Below are positions 42,107 to 51,297 of a DNA stretch of 64,000 bases, in pieces. How positions within the stretch are numbered: the stretch's first letter is position 1; each line of letters begins with the position of its first letter. The notes under the pieces are model-generated. The model saw only the letters and a list, made by a program, of their open reading frames with translations, did no database searches and was not told where the DNA came from. This DNA is from JAXMAR01 sp046350295 (GTDB lineage: Bacteria > Planctomycetota > Planctomycetia > Gemmatales > Gemmataceae). The DNA is taken from the NCBI GenBank assembly GCA_046350295.1, contig JAXMAR010000014.1:93864-157863 (forward strand), in the 5' to 3' direction. Made by a program: the position numbers and the translations under genes.

Positions 42107-44649
42107 CCCCGGAGACAGAAGACTCCGTAAAGACGAATAAGCCCCGCCCCGGTCCCGTCTTCGGCCCCGACTGGTGGGCCGGCGACGCCATCGTCTGCGG
42201 CGAATCGCGCGGCAAGCTCTTCCGCACGAAACTCGTCAAGACCGCCCACGGCTACGTCGCCCAGAACAACATCATCGCCTGCCTGCAGATGCTCACCATC
42301 GACGCCTGCGTCTCGCCGCAAGGCGACCTCGTCGTCGCCTGCCACAGCGGCCCGCCCGACTGGGGCACGGGCCCGGCCGGCAAAGGCAAGCTCTTCAAGA
42401 TCCGTTACGCCGACAAAAAAGCCCCGCAGCCCGCCCTCGCCTGGGCCCAGGGCCCGCGCGAAGTCCGCATCGCCTTCGACAAGCCGCTCGCCGTCGAGCA
42501 GCTCGAACGCCTCAAGAAGGACACGGTCAAAATCGAATACGGCAAGTACGTCCGCCCCGGCGACCGCTTCGAGACCTTGAAGCCGCCTTACGCCGTCGTC
42601 GCCAAGCACTGGGCGACGCCGCGCCACTGGCTCGACATCCACAGCGTCCAGGTGACGCCCGACCGCCGCACCCTGATCCTGCAAACCGCCCCGTTACCGG
42701 AGGCGACGAGCTACGCCGTGATGCTGCCCTGGCCGCGGACGAAGACGAAGGGCGAGATCGCGCAGCAGGAGACGGTGGACGTGGCGTTTGATCTGAGCGG
42801 AGTTCTTGCGTCGTTCAAGACAGCATCATTCGAATGGGAAGGCTGGCTCCCACACGCGGCTATCGGCGTTAGCCAGAAACTGACAAGCCAGAGCGCTGAC
42901 CATGCGAACCTCTGGACGAAGACACGTAAGAAGGACTCGGCTCTTTTGATCGATTTGCAATTGGAGCTGAACAATCTGATCCACCCAGCCGTGCAGGAAG
43001 GGGCCGAACTTGACCACGAGTGGCCATCGGAGCGGGTACGGGTTAGGTTCGTGGGTGATGCATTGGTCCCCACACCAGTCCAACGTGACCTGCGCATGGC
43101 GCACGACGATGATGGGTCCGTGTTCTGCCCAATAACTCCTCGTGCTGGCAGACGTTTTGCTTTTCAGTGGCGCGGAGTGAGTCAACCCGATGTGCCCAAC
43201 ACTCTGAGTTACGAATCCGATGCTGACACCGGGCACACACGATCTTTTCCGCTCCAGCGCTTCATCCTGCCCTTCGCTCCCACCAAAACCGAAACCACCA
43301 AAACCGAAACCACCAAAACCGAAACCACCAAAACCGAAACCGCCGTCGTCAAACGCGACATCCCCCAACTCAAAGACGGCAACTGGCTCGCCGGCAAGGC
43401 CCTCTTCTTCAGCGAAAAAACCCAATGCTCCGCCTGCCACACCCTCCACGGCGCGGGCGGCAAGATCGGCCCCGATCTCTCCAACCTCATCCACCGCGAT
43501 TACGACTCCGTCCTCCGCGACATCCGCTTTCCCAGCGCCGCCATCAACCCCGATCATCTCGCCTACAGCGTGATGCTCGACGACGGCCGCTCTCTCACCG
43601 GAACGCTCCGCACGAAGGACGCCGACACCCTCCTCGTCGGCCTCGCCGAAGGCAAGGAGATCGAAGTCCCCCGCAAGAGCGTCGAGACGCTAACGCCGCT
43701 CCCCATCTCGATCATGCCCGAGGGGATCGACAAGAAGCTCACCCCCGAGGAGATGCGCGACCTGCTTACCTTCCTCCTCACCGAGCCGCTCCTGCCCGCC
43801 GTCATCCCCAACCCCGGCGCCCCCAAGCCGCGCTCGCGGAAGGAAGCGGACCCGTTCTTGAAGCGCGAGCCGGCCAAGGGAAAGTTGCGTCCCCTCAACA
43901 TCGTCCTCTCCTCCAGCAAGCAGGACCACGGCCCCGGCGAGCACGACTACCCGCTATGGCGCCGCCGCTGGCTCGCCCTCCTTTCCATGGCCGAAGCCGT
44001 CAACGTCGACACGGCCGACGGCTGGCCCAGCGCCAAGCAATGGGAGAAAGCCGACCTCATCGTCTTCAACTCCTCCAACCCCGGCTGGAGCGCCGACAAG
44101 GGCAAGATCATCGACGACTACCTCGCCCGCGGCGCCGGCCTCGTCTACCTCCACTTCGGCGTCAACGGCGGCAAAGCCCCCGACGCCTTCGCCCAGCGCA
44201 TCGGCCTCGCCTGGGGCCCCAAAGCCCGCTACCGCCACGGCCCCCTCGAGCTGACCTTCGCCGACCCCGACCACCCCATCACCAAGGGCTTCAAGAAAAC
44301 GAAGTTCGTCGACGAGTCCTACTGGCAGCTCACCGGCGACGAGAAGAACATCCACCTCCTCGCCAGCGCCGTCGAGGAGAAGAAAGCGCGCCCGCTGCTG
44401 TGGACGAAGGAAGCCGGCAAGGGCCGCATCTACGTCAACATCCTCGGCCACTACACCTGGACCTTCGACGACCCGCTCTTCCGCGTGCTGCTTCTGCGCG
44501 GCATGGCGTGGGCCGCCGGCGAACGCGACGACCGTTTCCTCGATCTGGCGACCATCGGGGCGCGGCTGGAGTGATCGCGCCATCCCACCTTGGGGTCGTG
44601 TCGGCGGAACCCTTGACTTGCCTCGCACCCGTGCGAGAATCGTACCCGC

Positions 44650-45288
44650 GTGATTCTTTGCCCAGCGTTAACGCTTCACCTGCACGAAGGGGGCGCCGTG
44701 TCGCTTCTCTGCCCGGCCGGTCTGCTCGCCGCACTGATGGGTGTCGGTCTGGCGTTTCCCCTTCTCGCGGCCTGGCTCGAGAGCGACGGCCTTCCCACGG
44801 TCGGCGTTGCGCTCGCCGCCGTCAGCGGCGTGCTCATCCTTTGCGGCCTGAGCGCGTTCCTGGTCGGCGTCCTGCGGCGCGGCCCGGCGACGCCGAGCGG
44901 CGTCCGCATCGCCTTCGCGGCCAACCTTGTCATCCTCGCCTTTTGCGCTCTGGAGCTCAGCGACGGCCTGGTGCGGCAGGGGGGCAGGGTCATCTACTGG
45001 ACCACGTTCCTCTTCCCGCCCGCGCTCTTGCTCTTCTACGGCCTCGTCTCGGCGCGACGCTGGGCCTGGTGGACCGCGCGCGGCCTCACCGCCCTCTGCG
45101 TCCTGTGGTTCGTCGGCTTCATCGCCGTGATCCCGTTCGCCGACCTGCGCGGCGAGAGCGGGCCGACGCCGTGGTACGGGCGAATCTACATGGCGTGCGT
45201 CAGCCTCGCTTTCGCGGCGATCTTCGCGGGCGCCTACTGGTCCCTGGGCAGGGCGGAGTCGCGGACATACTTTGGACGTGCTCGGTAG
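44650..45288 (+). CDS. Multi-pass membrane protein (up to 212 aa)
   Basis: Five to six hydrophobic helices are visible, e.g. LLAALMGVGLAFPLLAAWLE, VALAAVSGVLILCGLSAFLV, FAANLVILAFCALEL and LCVLWFVGFIAVIPFADL. The GTG at 44650 opens the longest frame, but GTG 44698, with GAAGGGGG upstream, is an equally good start. No family is recognised. It is followed by a secreted protein gene on the same strand. Confidence 0.55.
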   Translation: MILCPALTLHLHEGGAVSLLCPAGLLAALMGVGLAFPLLAAWLESDGLPTVGVALAAVSGVLILCGLSAFLVGVLRRGPATPSGVRIAFAANLVILAFCALELSDGLVRQGGRVIYWTTFLFPPALLLFYGLVSARRWAWWTARGLTALCVLWFVGFIAVIPFADLRGESGPTPWYGRIYMACVSLAFAAIFAGAYWSLGRAESRTYFGRAR

Positions 45289-45373
45289 GGAATCCGCGTG
45301 GCGCAAATCCCGCTTCCCCTGCCTTGCCTCCTCGCGGATAATGAGCCGACGTCCATTGCAAAAAGGAGTTTCC

Positions 45374-46039
45374 ATGTCGCGCCCGTTTGTTCTCGCCCTC
45401 CTCAGCGGCCTCTTCGCCTCGTCCGGTCTGACCGGTCAGGAGAAAACGTACACGTCGGAGTTCATGCCCCTCGCGGTCGGTTCCCGGTGGGTCTACCGGA
45501 ACACGCGCACCACCGAAGACAAGAAGACGCCGGAGCGCTCGACCCTGGTCGTCGAGTGCGAGCGGCAAGAGAGCGTCCGCGTCAAGAAGTTCAACGCCAA
45601 GAAGGAGGAGCTGCCCGCCGTCGACGTCACGGCCTTCCGGCTCGTCGCCAAGCAGGAGGCGCGGGTGCTCCCCGAGATCGTCGGCGTCATGGACGACGGC
45701 ATCTATCGCTTCTCCGCCCTCGGCAAGGACATCGACCCGCCGCTGCAGATCTTCAAGCTGCCGGTGAAGGACGGTGAATCCTGGACCGTCGAGGCGACCA
45801 CGAACAAGATCAAGGTCAAGGGCACGTTCACCGCCAAGGAGGAGACGATCGACGTCCCCGCCGGCCGCTTCGCCACCATGCGCGTCTCCTCCCGCGACTT
45901 CTTCGCCGGCAGCGAGAAGATGGAGATTGACACCTGGTTCGCCCCCAAGGTCGGCATCGTCAAACGCCGCCTGCAGTCCGAGCGCTCCGGCCTAATCGAG
46001 CAGGAACTGGAGCGCTTCGAAAGCGCCAAGGGGAAATGA
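45374..46039 (+). CDS. Secreted protein of unknown function (221 aa)
   Basis: Start ATG 45374 is set by AAAAGGAG and the signal peptide MSRPFVLALLSGLFASSG. The mature protein is beta-rich: SEFMPLAVGSRWVYRNTRTT, then IFKLPVKDGESWTVEATTNK, IDVPAGRFATMRVSSRDFFA and TWFAPKVGIVKRRL. This pattern resembles DUF3108-like periplasmic proteins. It overlaps the Sua5 gene by four bases, so the two are co-transcribed. Confidence 0.65.
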   Translation: MSRPFVLALLSGLFASSGLTGQEKTYTSEFMPLAVGSRWVYRNTRTTEDKKTPERSTLVVECERQESVRVKKFNAKKEELPAVDVTAFRLVAKQEARVLPEIVGVMDDGIYRFSALGKDIDPPLQIFKLPVKDGESWTVEATTNKIKVKGTFTAKEETIDVPAGRFATMRVSSRDFFAGSEKMEIDTWFAPKVGIVKRRLQSERSGLIEQELERFESAKGK

Positions 46040-47022
46040 GCGCCGACGTCCTTCGCATCGACCCGACCCACCCCGAACAGGAGCCGCTCGCGCGCGCGGC
46101 CGAGGTTCTGCGGCAAGGCGGGCTGATCGCCTTTCCGACGGAGACCGTCTACGGCCTCGGCGCCAGCGCCCTCGACGCGGCCGCCGTCGAGCGTATCTTC
46201 GTCGCCAAGGGCCGGCCCAGCCGCAATCCGGTCATCGTCCACGTACACGACGTCGCCGCCGCCAAAACCCTCGTCACGGAATGGTCCGCGGCAGCCGACC
46301 GCCTGGCCGAGCGCTTCTGGCCCGGCCCGCTCACCATGGTGCTGCCCAGGGCGCCGGCCGTTCCGGACGTCGTGACGGCCGGAGGAGCCACGGTGGGCAT
46401 CCGCATCCCGTCCCACCCGGTCGCGCTGGCGCTGCTCCGGACGGCGCGGCTGCCGATCGCCGCCCCAAGCGCCAACCTGTCGACGCAGCTCTCGCCGACG
46501 CGGGCGGAACACGTCGTCGCCGGTCTGGGGGACCGCGTCGACTTGATCCTCGACGGCGGCCCCTGTCCCGGCGGGCTGGAGTCCACCGTCGTCGACTTGA
46601 CAAAGCGGCCGCCGCGGCTGCTGCGTCCCGGCCTGATTTCTCCGGCGGCGCTGCGCGAGGTTCTGGGCGCCGTCATGTTCGAGACGGTGGGGCCGTCGGT
46701 TACCATGCCGCTTCCCTCCCCCGGGCTCATGGAGAGACACTACGCTCCGCGCACGCCGCTCCGGGTCACGAAGCACGTCAAGAACGCATCGCAATCGGCT
46801 CCCGGGCAGGTGGGTATCGTCGCGCTGGAGAACTCACCCCCCGGCACGGACCGCGTCCATGTCGTCCCCATGCCGCTCGATCCGGACGCCTACGCCGCCC
46901 GCCTTTACGCTGTCTTGCACGATCTGGATCAGGCCGGCCTCGACCTCATCCTGGTCGAGGCGCCGCCGGAGACCGAGGCCTGGCTGGCGGTGCATGACCG
47001 GCTGCGGCGGGCCGAGCACTAA
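46036..47022 (+). CDS. Threonylcarbamoyl-AMP synthase (Sua5/YwlC/TsaC family)
   Basis: A 328-residue protein with the YrdC core in residues 1-205: GGLIAFPTETVYGLGASALD, KGRPSRNPVIVHV, WPGPLTMVLPR and GLESTVVDL. The C-terminal Sua5 extension begins at ERHYAPRTPL. It makes threonylcarbamoyl-AMP from threonine, bicarbonate and ATP for tRNA t6A modification. The start overlaps the previous stop (ATGA). Confidence 0.9.
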   Translation: MSADVLRIDPTHPEQEPLARAAEVLRQGGLIAFPTETVYGLGASALDAAAVERIFVAKGRPSRNPVIVHVHDVAAAKTLVTEWSAAADRLAERFWPGPLTMVLPRAPAVPDVVTAGGATVGIRIPSHPVALALLRTARLPIAAPSANLSTQLSPTRAEHVVAGLGDRVDLILDGGPCPGGLESTVVDLTKRPPRLLRPGLISPAALREVLGAVMFETVGPSVTMPLPSPGLMERHYAPRTPLRVTKHVKNASQSAPGQVGIVALENSPPGTDRVHVVPMPLDPDAYAARLYAVLHDLDQAGLDLILVEAPPETEAWLAVHDRLRRAEH

Positions 47023-47109
47023 AACCGCAAAACCGCGCGCCGTCCCATTTTCCGCTTGCAACTCGGCCAAACCTCGCCACACTGAATCAGCATGCGCGAC
47101 TCGGCAGTA

Positions 47110-47194
47110 GGTCCGGCGAGCCGAGCCGGACCGGGCGTGAACACTCGCAAGACCGCCATGACTCTGCCCGGCCCCGCTCGGCTCGCCGGGCCTC
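47110..47194. repeat. Inverted repeat with GGCGAGCCGAGCCGG arms
   Basis: GTCCGGCGAGCCGAGCCGGA (from 47110) faces CGCTCGGCTCGCCGGGCC (to about 47194). It could form a long stem-loop in the gap after the Sua5 gene. Confidence 0.6.
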
Positions 47195-47266
47195 CATGCC
47201 GCCGAATCGCGCACACGGATCTTGATTCGCCACTCGCTGACTCGCATTGCCCGCTGGAGACTCGAC

Positions 47267-47974
47267 ATGGGCCGATTGGCTGCTCTGACCCTTGCGCTGT
47301 TGACCGCGGTCGCCCATGCCCAGGAGGGGACCGAGGTTGGCGTCCGCCTCGATACGCTAAGCGGCCGGCTCAAGGAAGCAAAGGCGGTGAAGGTCGTCTT
47401 CGCCGCGACCTTGAAAGCGGACGACAAGCAGGTCGGCAGCGCCGAAGGCGAAGTCATGGTCGCCAAGGGGAACAAGGCCCGCGTCCAGATGAAGACCGTG
47501 ATCGACGGCAAGTCCGAGCAACTCCTCCTCATCGCCGACGGCAAGGACAAGCAACTAATCGTCGACGGCCGCGCTCAGAACGAACTTCTGGAGCCCAATC
47601 TGACCGCGAACCTGCACGCCGTTTTTCGCAAGAGCGGCCTCATGCACGCCATCCTCTTGCCGCTCGACGACAAGGCCCCGCCCGACCTGGACAAGATCCT
47701 GAAGATCAGCAAGGACAAGTTCATTGGCATCACCAAGGAAGAGAAACGCTCGGTCTACAAGTGCGAATATGTCCTGGGCGCTCTGGACAAGGAGTTCAAC
47801 GTCGAGCTGTGGCTGGACAACCGGACGCAGTTGCCGCTCAAGCGCGTGCTGCGCAGCATGGACGGCGGCAAATCCGTCGTCATCGAAGAGACGACCCGGT
47901 TCGAGATCGATCCCCCCCTGGCGAAGGACATTTTCGAGCTGAAGAAGGACAAGTGCGCGAGCGGCGCCCCTTAG
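47267..47974 (+). CDS. Secreted LolA/DUF2092-like protein (235 aa)
   Basis: The start is ATG 47267 with GGAG seven bases upstream; signal peptide MGRLAALTLALLTAVAHA. The rest is beta-rich: AKAVKVVFAATLKADDK, VMVAKGNKARVQMKTVID, SEQLLLIADGKDKQLIVDG and VELWLDNRTQLPLKRVLRSM. This is the half-barrel pattern of LolA-like lipoprotein carriers and of DUF2092. Function is uncertain; a periplasmic hydrophobic-ligand binder is likely. It converges with the glycosyltransferase gene, with a four-base overlap. Confidence 0.65.
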   Translation: MGRLAALTLALLTAVAHAQEGTEVGVRLDTLSGRLKEAKAVKVVFAATLKADDKQVGSAEGEVMVAKGNKARVQMKTVIDGKSEQLLLIADGKDKQLIVDGRAQNELLEPNLTANLHAVFRKSGLMHAILLPLDDKAPPDLDKILKISKDKFIGITKEEKRSVYKCEYVLGALDKEFNVELWLDNRTQLPLKRVLRSMDGGKSVVIEETTRFEIDPPLAKDIFELKKDKCASGAP

Positions 47975-48380
47975 CGGTCGTCCTCTGGAGGCCAGGTCTC
48001 GGGGCGCCAGCCCGGCGGATTGGGCTGGCCGAACCAGTGGCTCATGTTCCTGTACTCCATGTATTCGACGACGGCGCCGTCCTTCAAGACGAACGCTACC
48101 TGGCCGAAGCCGCCCGGATCGAACGGCCCGAGCAGTACCTCTTCCCCCTTCAGAAATGCGGCCAGGTCGTCGACGGCGTAGGCGATGTGCGGCCGGTTCC
48201 ACAGCTTCCACGGCCCGATTTGCTCCGGCGGCACGTCCGGCTTTTCCAGCGGCCGGAGATACTCGATGCGCTGAGGATGCGCCCGCGGATTGGTGACCCA
48301 GACCTTGCTCTGCTCGACCCGAACTCCCCGGGTTGCGGTTCGGTGGTCCAGAGGCCGACGTGATCGAAGACCTTGCGCAT
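47971..48380 (-). pseudogene. VOC superfamily protein, frameshifted, overlapping the glycosyltransferase end
   Basis: ATG 48380 starts MRKVFDHVGLWTTEPQPGE, a typical VOC beginning. After a one-base loss the conserved remainder continues in the glycosyltransferase frame: VWVTNPRAHPQRIEYLRP, WNRPHIAYAVDDLAAFLKGE and GAVVEYMEYR. The full protein would be about 135 residues. Substrate unknown. Confidence 0.6.
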
Positions 48381-49518
48381 GGCTTGCCTCGGCGATCAGC
48401 TCCAGCGACTTCTCGACGATGTGTTGCGCGCTGGGGGCGAACTGATGCGGCAGGCGTTGTCGCGCAGCCGGGCAGGCAGCAGGTTGCTGGAGCAACTGGT
48501 TCACCTTGTAGGCCAGGGCAGGGGAGTTGTTGGCCTTCACGGCAGCGCCGTTCTCGAGCAGATAATCGCTATTGCGGCTCTCCTGCCCCGGGATCGGATT
48601 GACGATGACCATGACGGCGCCGCAGCCGAGGGTCTCGGACGTCGTCAGTCCGCCGGGCTTGGAGACGACGAGGTCCGCGACTTTGAGCAACTCGTCCATC
48701 TCGGTAGTGAAGCCGAGCACCTTGGTCCGATGGCGCGGCGGGACCTGAACCTTGTCGAGCTTGGTCCGCAGGGCGCTATTACGGCCGCAGACGGTGATGA
48801 GCTGAATGGGCGCCTCGACGGAAAGGAGAGACTTGTAGAGTTTCTCGATGGGGCCGACGCCGAAGCCGCCGGCCATTTGCAAAACGACGGGGCGCTCCGC
48901 GATGAGGCCGTGCTTGTGCAGGAGGGTCTGGCGGTCTTTCGTCTCGGTGAAAAGGGGGTGGATGGGGATGCCGGTGAGGAAGATGGAATCGCGCGGCACG
49001 CCCCAGCTTTCGAGGTAGACGGCGCCCTCCGGGCTGGCGACGAAGTAGCGCTCGCAGGGGGGGTTGACCCAGAGACGATGGGTGTCGAAATCGGTGACGA
49101 CGGTCGCCTGCGGCGTCTGGATCAGGCCGTCTTTCTTGAGCTGGGCCATGATCTCCGCGGGGAGAAAATGCGTGTTGATCACCAGGTCCCAGGGCTCGGC
49201 TTTGAGAAAGCGGATGAAGGTACTCAGGTTCAATTTCTGCAAGACGCGCCGCAGCCAATCGCCGGCCCCGCGGCCCGGTTTGACCGGCTGATCGAGCAGG
49301 TCATAGAAGTAGCCGAGCACGTGGGGCGCCTTGTTGACGAGATCGAGGTAGCTCTTGGAGTAGATGCGGCGAAAGAGGCGGTTGGTCATTTCCAGCACGT
49401 CCTTGTGCAGGACGCGGGCGCCGGGAAGGGCCCGTTTGAGGGCCGCCTCGACCGCTTCTCCGGCGCGAACGTGCCCGGCGCCGACCGACGCCGAGAGGAC
49501 AAGGATGCGTTTGGGCAT
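47971..49518 (-). CDS. MGDG-synthase/MurG-like glycosyltransferase, read through into a VOC gene
   Basis: Residues 1-380 form a GT-B glycosyltransferase. The MGDG_synth N-terminus is ILVLSASVGAGHVRAGEAVE, with VINTHFLPAEIM and TDFDTHRLW. The GT28-type C-terminal half is VLQMAGGFGVGPIEKLYKSL, with VSKPGGLTTSETLGCGAVMV. Such enzymes transfer a sugar from a nucleotide donor to diacylglycerol or related lipids. From about residue 380 the frame enters a second gene whose own start (MRKVFDHVGLWTTEPQ) is in another frame. The 515-residue fusion is therefore probably the result of a one-base loss near 48320. Confidence 0.75.
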   Translation of the reverse strand: MPKRILVLSASVGAGHVRAGEAVEAALKRALPGARVLHKDVLEMTNRLFRRIYSKSYLDLVNKAPHVLGYFYDLLDQPVKPGRGAGDWLRRVLQKLNLSTFIRFLKAEPWDLVINTHFLPAEIMAQLKKDGLIQTPQATVVTDFDTHRLWVNPPCERYFVASPEGAVYLESWGVPRDSIFLTGIPIHPLFTETKDRQTLLHKHGLIAERPVVLQMAGGFGVGPIEKLYKSLLSVEAPIQLITVCGRNSALRTKLDKVQVPPRHRTKVLGFTTEMDELLKVADLVVSKPGGLTTSETLGCGAVMVIVNPIPGQESRNSDYLLENGAAVKANNSPALAYKVNQLLQQPAACPAARQRLPHQFAPSAQHIVEKSLELIAEASHAQGLRSRRPLDHRTATRGVRVEQSKVWVTNPRAHPQRIEYLRPLEKPDVPPEQIGPWKLWNRPHIAYAVDDLAAFLKGEEVLLGPFDPGGFGQVAFVLKDGAVVEYMEYRNMSHWFGQPNPPGWRPETWPPEDDR

Positions 49519-49601
49519 GGCCAGAGTTTACCCGCGGCCACGCGAATAGGAAGCTTTTTTTTCGCCCGGGTTTCGCGCGATGAATACTGCCCCCGCGCCG
49601 T

Positions 49602-50099
49602 TCATCCTGGATCGAGCCAGGAAAAGGACCAGCTCAGCGGTTTGCCGTCGCGGTAGGGCATGACGCCGTGGAACTGGCCGGGACGGTCGTCAAAGACGAG
49701 CGGCAAGAAGAAGCGGTCTCCCTCCCAGAGGGGCAGGTCGAGGAGCCGGGTGAGCGGGACCCATTCGAGGGCGCCTTCCGCGCTCTCCGTCCGCGGCTCT
49801 CCGTGCCAGCGGTCGATGAGGAAGATGAAGCCGAACCAGTCTGCGCCGTTTTTTCCGAAACCGGGCCAGCTGATGGTACCGCGGAGACGGAGCTGGTCGC
49901 ACTCGATGCCCCCCTCTTCGCGGATTTCCCGCCGCATGGCGGCGACCACGTCCTCGCCCGGCTCGACCTTGCCCCCCAGGCCGTTGTACTTGCCCAGGTG
50001 CAGGTCGTCGGGCCGGCGGTTGCGATGAATCAGCAGAACGTCGCGACGATCGCCGGAGAGGACGTAGCCGAGCGTGGCGAGGATGGGGGTGTACGGCAT
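49602..50099 (-). CDS. Nudix hydrolase (MutT-like, 165 aa)
   Basis: The start is ATG 50099. The Nudix box is complete: Gly43, Glu49, Arg57-Glu58, Glu61-Glu62 and Gly64, with hydrophobic residues at 59 and 65. The N-terminus TPILATLGYVLSGDRRDVLL and LGKYNGLGGKVEPGE match 8-oxo-dGTP diphosphatases of the MutT/MTH1 kind. It hydrolyses nucleoside diphosphate derivatives, likely oxidised dNTPs. The specific substrate is inferred. Confidence 0.85.
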   Translation of the reverse strand: MPYTPILATLGYVLSGDRRDVLLIHRNRRPDDLHLGKYNGLGGKVEPGEDVVAAMRREIREEGGIECDQLRLRGTISWPGFGKNGADWFGFIFLIDRWHGEPRTESAEGALEWVPLTRLLDLPLWEGDRFFLPLVFDDRPGQFHGVMPYRDGKPLSWSFSWLDPG

Positions 50100-50128
50100 G
50101 GGACGATCGGATTGCAAAGCTGCCGCCT

Positions 50129-51199
50129 TCAAACTCCCGTCTGCGTCGAATCCCCCGGTTTCTGGCTCGGCTGCGGGTGGTCGGCGGCGCCGTTGCGCTC
50201 GGGGGACAGGCCGCCCGCCGGATCGTCGCGCAGCAGCTCGTTTTCCGCCTCCTGGCTGCGCGCCGCGCGGACCTCGTTGATCTTGGCCATGATGCGCCGG
50301 TCCTCGATGCCGTACCACCAGCGCAGGCCGACCATGAGGGCGACGACCACGACGAAGATGGCGCCGAGGATGAAGATGACGGTCAGCGGCACGGTCCAGC
50401 CGCTCGGCTCGGCGGGGGCGACGCCGGGCCGCAGCGTCTGCCCGATCAGGAAAGGCGTGATCGCCTCCTCGTCGTTGCGCTTGGTGTACTTGTAGCGCAT
50501 GATGAAGTAGCCCTCGAACTCGACGGGCTCGGCCTGGTCCAGGTCCTTGTTGCGGAAGTCCTTGAACTTGTCCGGCAGCACGGTGAAGACGGCGAGGATG
50601 GGCAGTCCCTTGCCGGGCGTCTTGATCCATGCCTCGTAGACGTATTCGAAGTTGGTGCGCAGGCTCTCGGGCGCGGGCAGCACGGTGAGCTTGCGCAGCT
50701 CGCCGCGGATCGAGACGACCTTGCCGCGGTAAAAGGCCGGGTTGTTCATCAGCTGTTCCCAGGTCACGCCCTTGTTGTCGCCGGCGCTCTTGTGGAAGAC
50801 GTCGGGCGGCGTCTGGAAGGCCTTGACCAGGGCGTCGTGGTAAATGCGGCGGTAAGCCCACTCGGATTTCTTGATGTCCGTGACCAGCTCGCGCTTCGTC
50901 AAATCGGGGGGCCGGGTGTCGTCCCGGATGAAGGGGAGCCAGCGCGGATCGAGGGCGAGGGCGTTCTCCTCCTCGAACTCGGGCTCGTTCCAGACATTGA
51001 GCCGCTTCCCCTCGATGCGCAGCGCCGCGGCCAGGATCGGATCGCGCGCGATGATGACCTGGGCCGCGGCCGCCGCCTGCTGGCGCTGGGCGTCGGCCCA
51101 GAAGGCGAGGTCGGGGTCGGCCTTGTCCTGGGCGCCGCTTGGGGCCGTCGACGCGCTAACGATCAGGCACGCGAGCAAGGAAGTGAAGTGGCGGCGCAT
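50129..51199 (-). CDS. Conserved planctomycete membrane protein (356 aa)
   Basis: The signal peptide MRRHFTSLLACLIVSASTAP is followed by a soluble periplasmic region of about 240 residues (WEQLMNNPAFYRGKVVSIRG, then ELRKLTVLPAPESL and FEGYFIMRYKYTKRNDEEAI) that resembles a beta-barrel OB-like segment. One membrane helix (VPLTVIFILGAIFVVVVALM, about residues 270-290) and a charged cytoplasmic tail follow. I know it only as a conserved hypothetical of planctomycetes. It lies 29 bases upstream of the Nudix gene on the same strand. Confidence 0.6.
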   Translation of the reverse strand: MRRHFTSLLACLIVSASTAPSGAQDKADPDLAFWADAQRQQAAAAAQVIIARDPILAAALRIEGKRLNVWNEPEFEEENALALDPRWLPFIRDDTRPPDLTKRELVTDIKKSEWAYRRIYHDALVKAFQTPPDVFHKSAGDNKGVTWEQLMNNPAFYRGKVVSIRGELRKLTVLPAPESLRTNFEYVYEAWIKTPGKGLPILAVFTVLPDKFKDFRNKDLDQAEPVEFEGYFIMRYKYTKRNDEEAITPFLIGQTLRPGVAPAEPSGWTVPLTVIFILGAIFVVVVALMVGLRWWYGIEDRRIMAKINEVRAARSQEAENELLRDDPAGGLSPERNGAADHPQPSQKPGDSTQTGV

Positions 51200-51297
51200 G
51201 GGTCGGTCCTTCGGCAGGAAAGGGAAACCCCATGCTCATTCTAACAGAGGCCGCTCCGGTTCCCAGCGCTTCCCGTCATGAGCCGGATGTCCCACGG

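Larger units (their letters stand above)
40323..44574 (+). pseudogene. Very large LamG / beta-propeller / cytochrome c / ThuA protein, split by a repeat insertion
   Basis: ATG 40323 (or 40335, MASKNNTSLTLLIP) gives a signal peptide, then a concanavalin-like LamG domain (about residues 35-280). A PVC-type heme-binding-associated six-bladed propeller follows (LPLDLKNINNLRYRPDGKLV; RFPVGMAFNRLGDLFCTDQE). This frame stops at 42096-42098 inside a CCTCTCCCC repeat. Protein-like sequence resumes in the next frame at about 42125 (NKPRPGPVFGPDWWAGDAIV) and runs to 44574. It includes heme motif CSACH (43426-43440), a four-fold KTETT repeat (43281-43342), and a C-terminal ThuA-like domain (about 43890-44530). 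Combined length is about 1400 residues. It was probably a secreted sugar-related oxidoreductase. Confidence 0.7.

Noticed and set aside
43281..43342. KTETT tandem repeat as a separate functional element
   Set aside because: It is a short in-frame linker expansion before the cytochrome domain, common in multidomain exported proteins.
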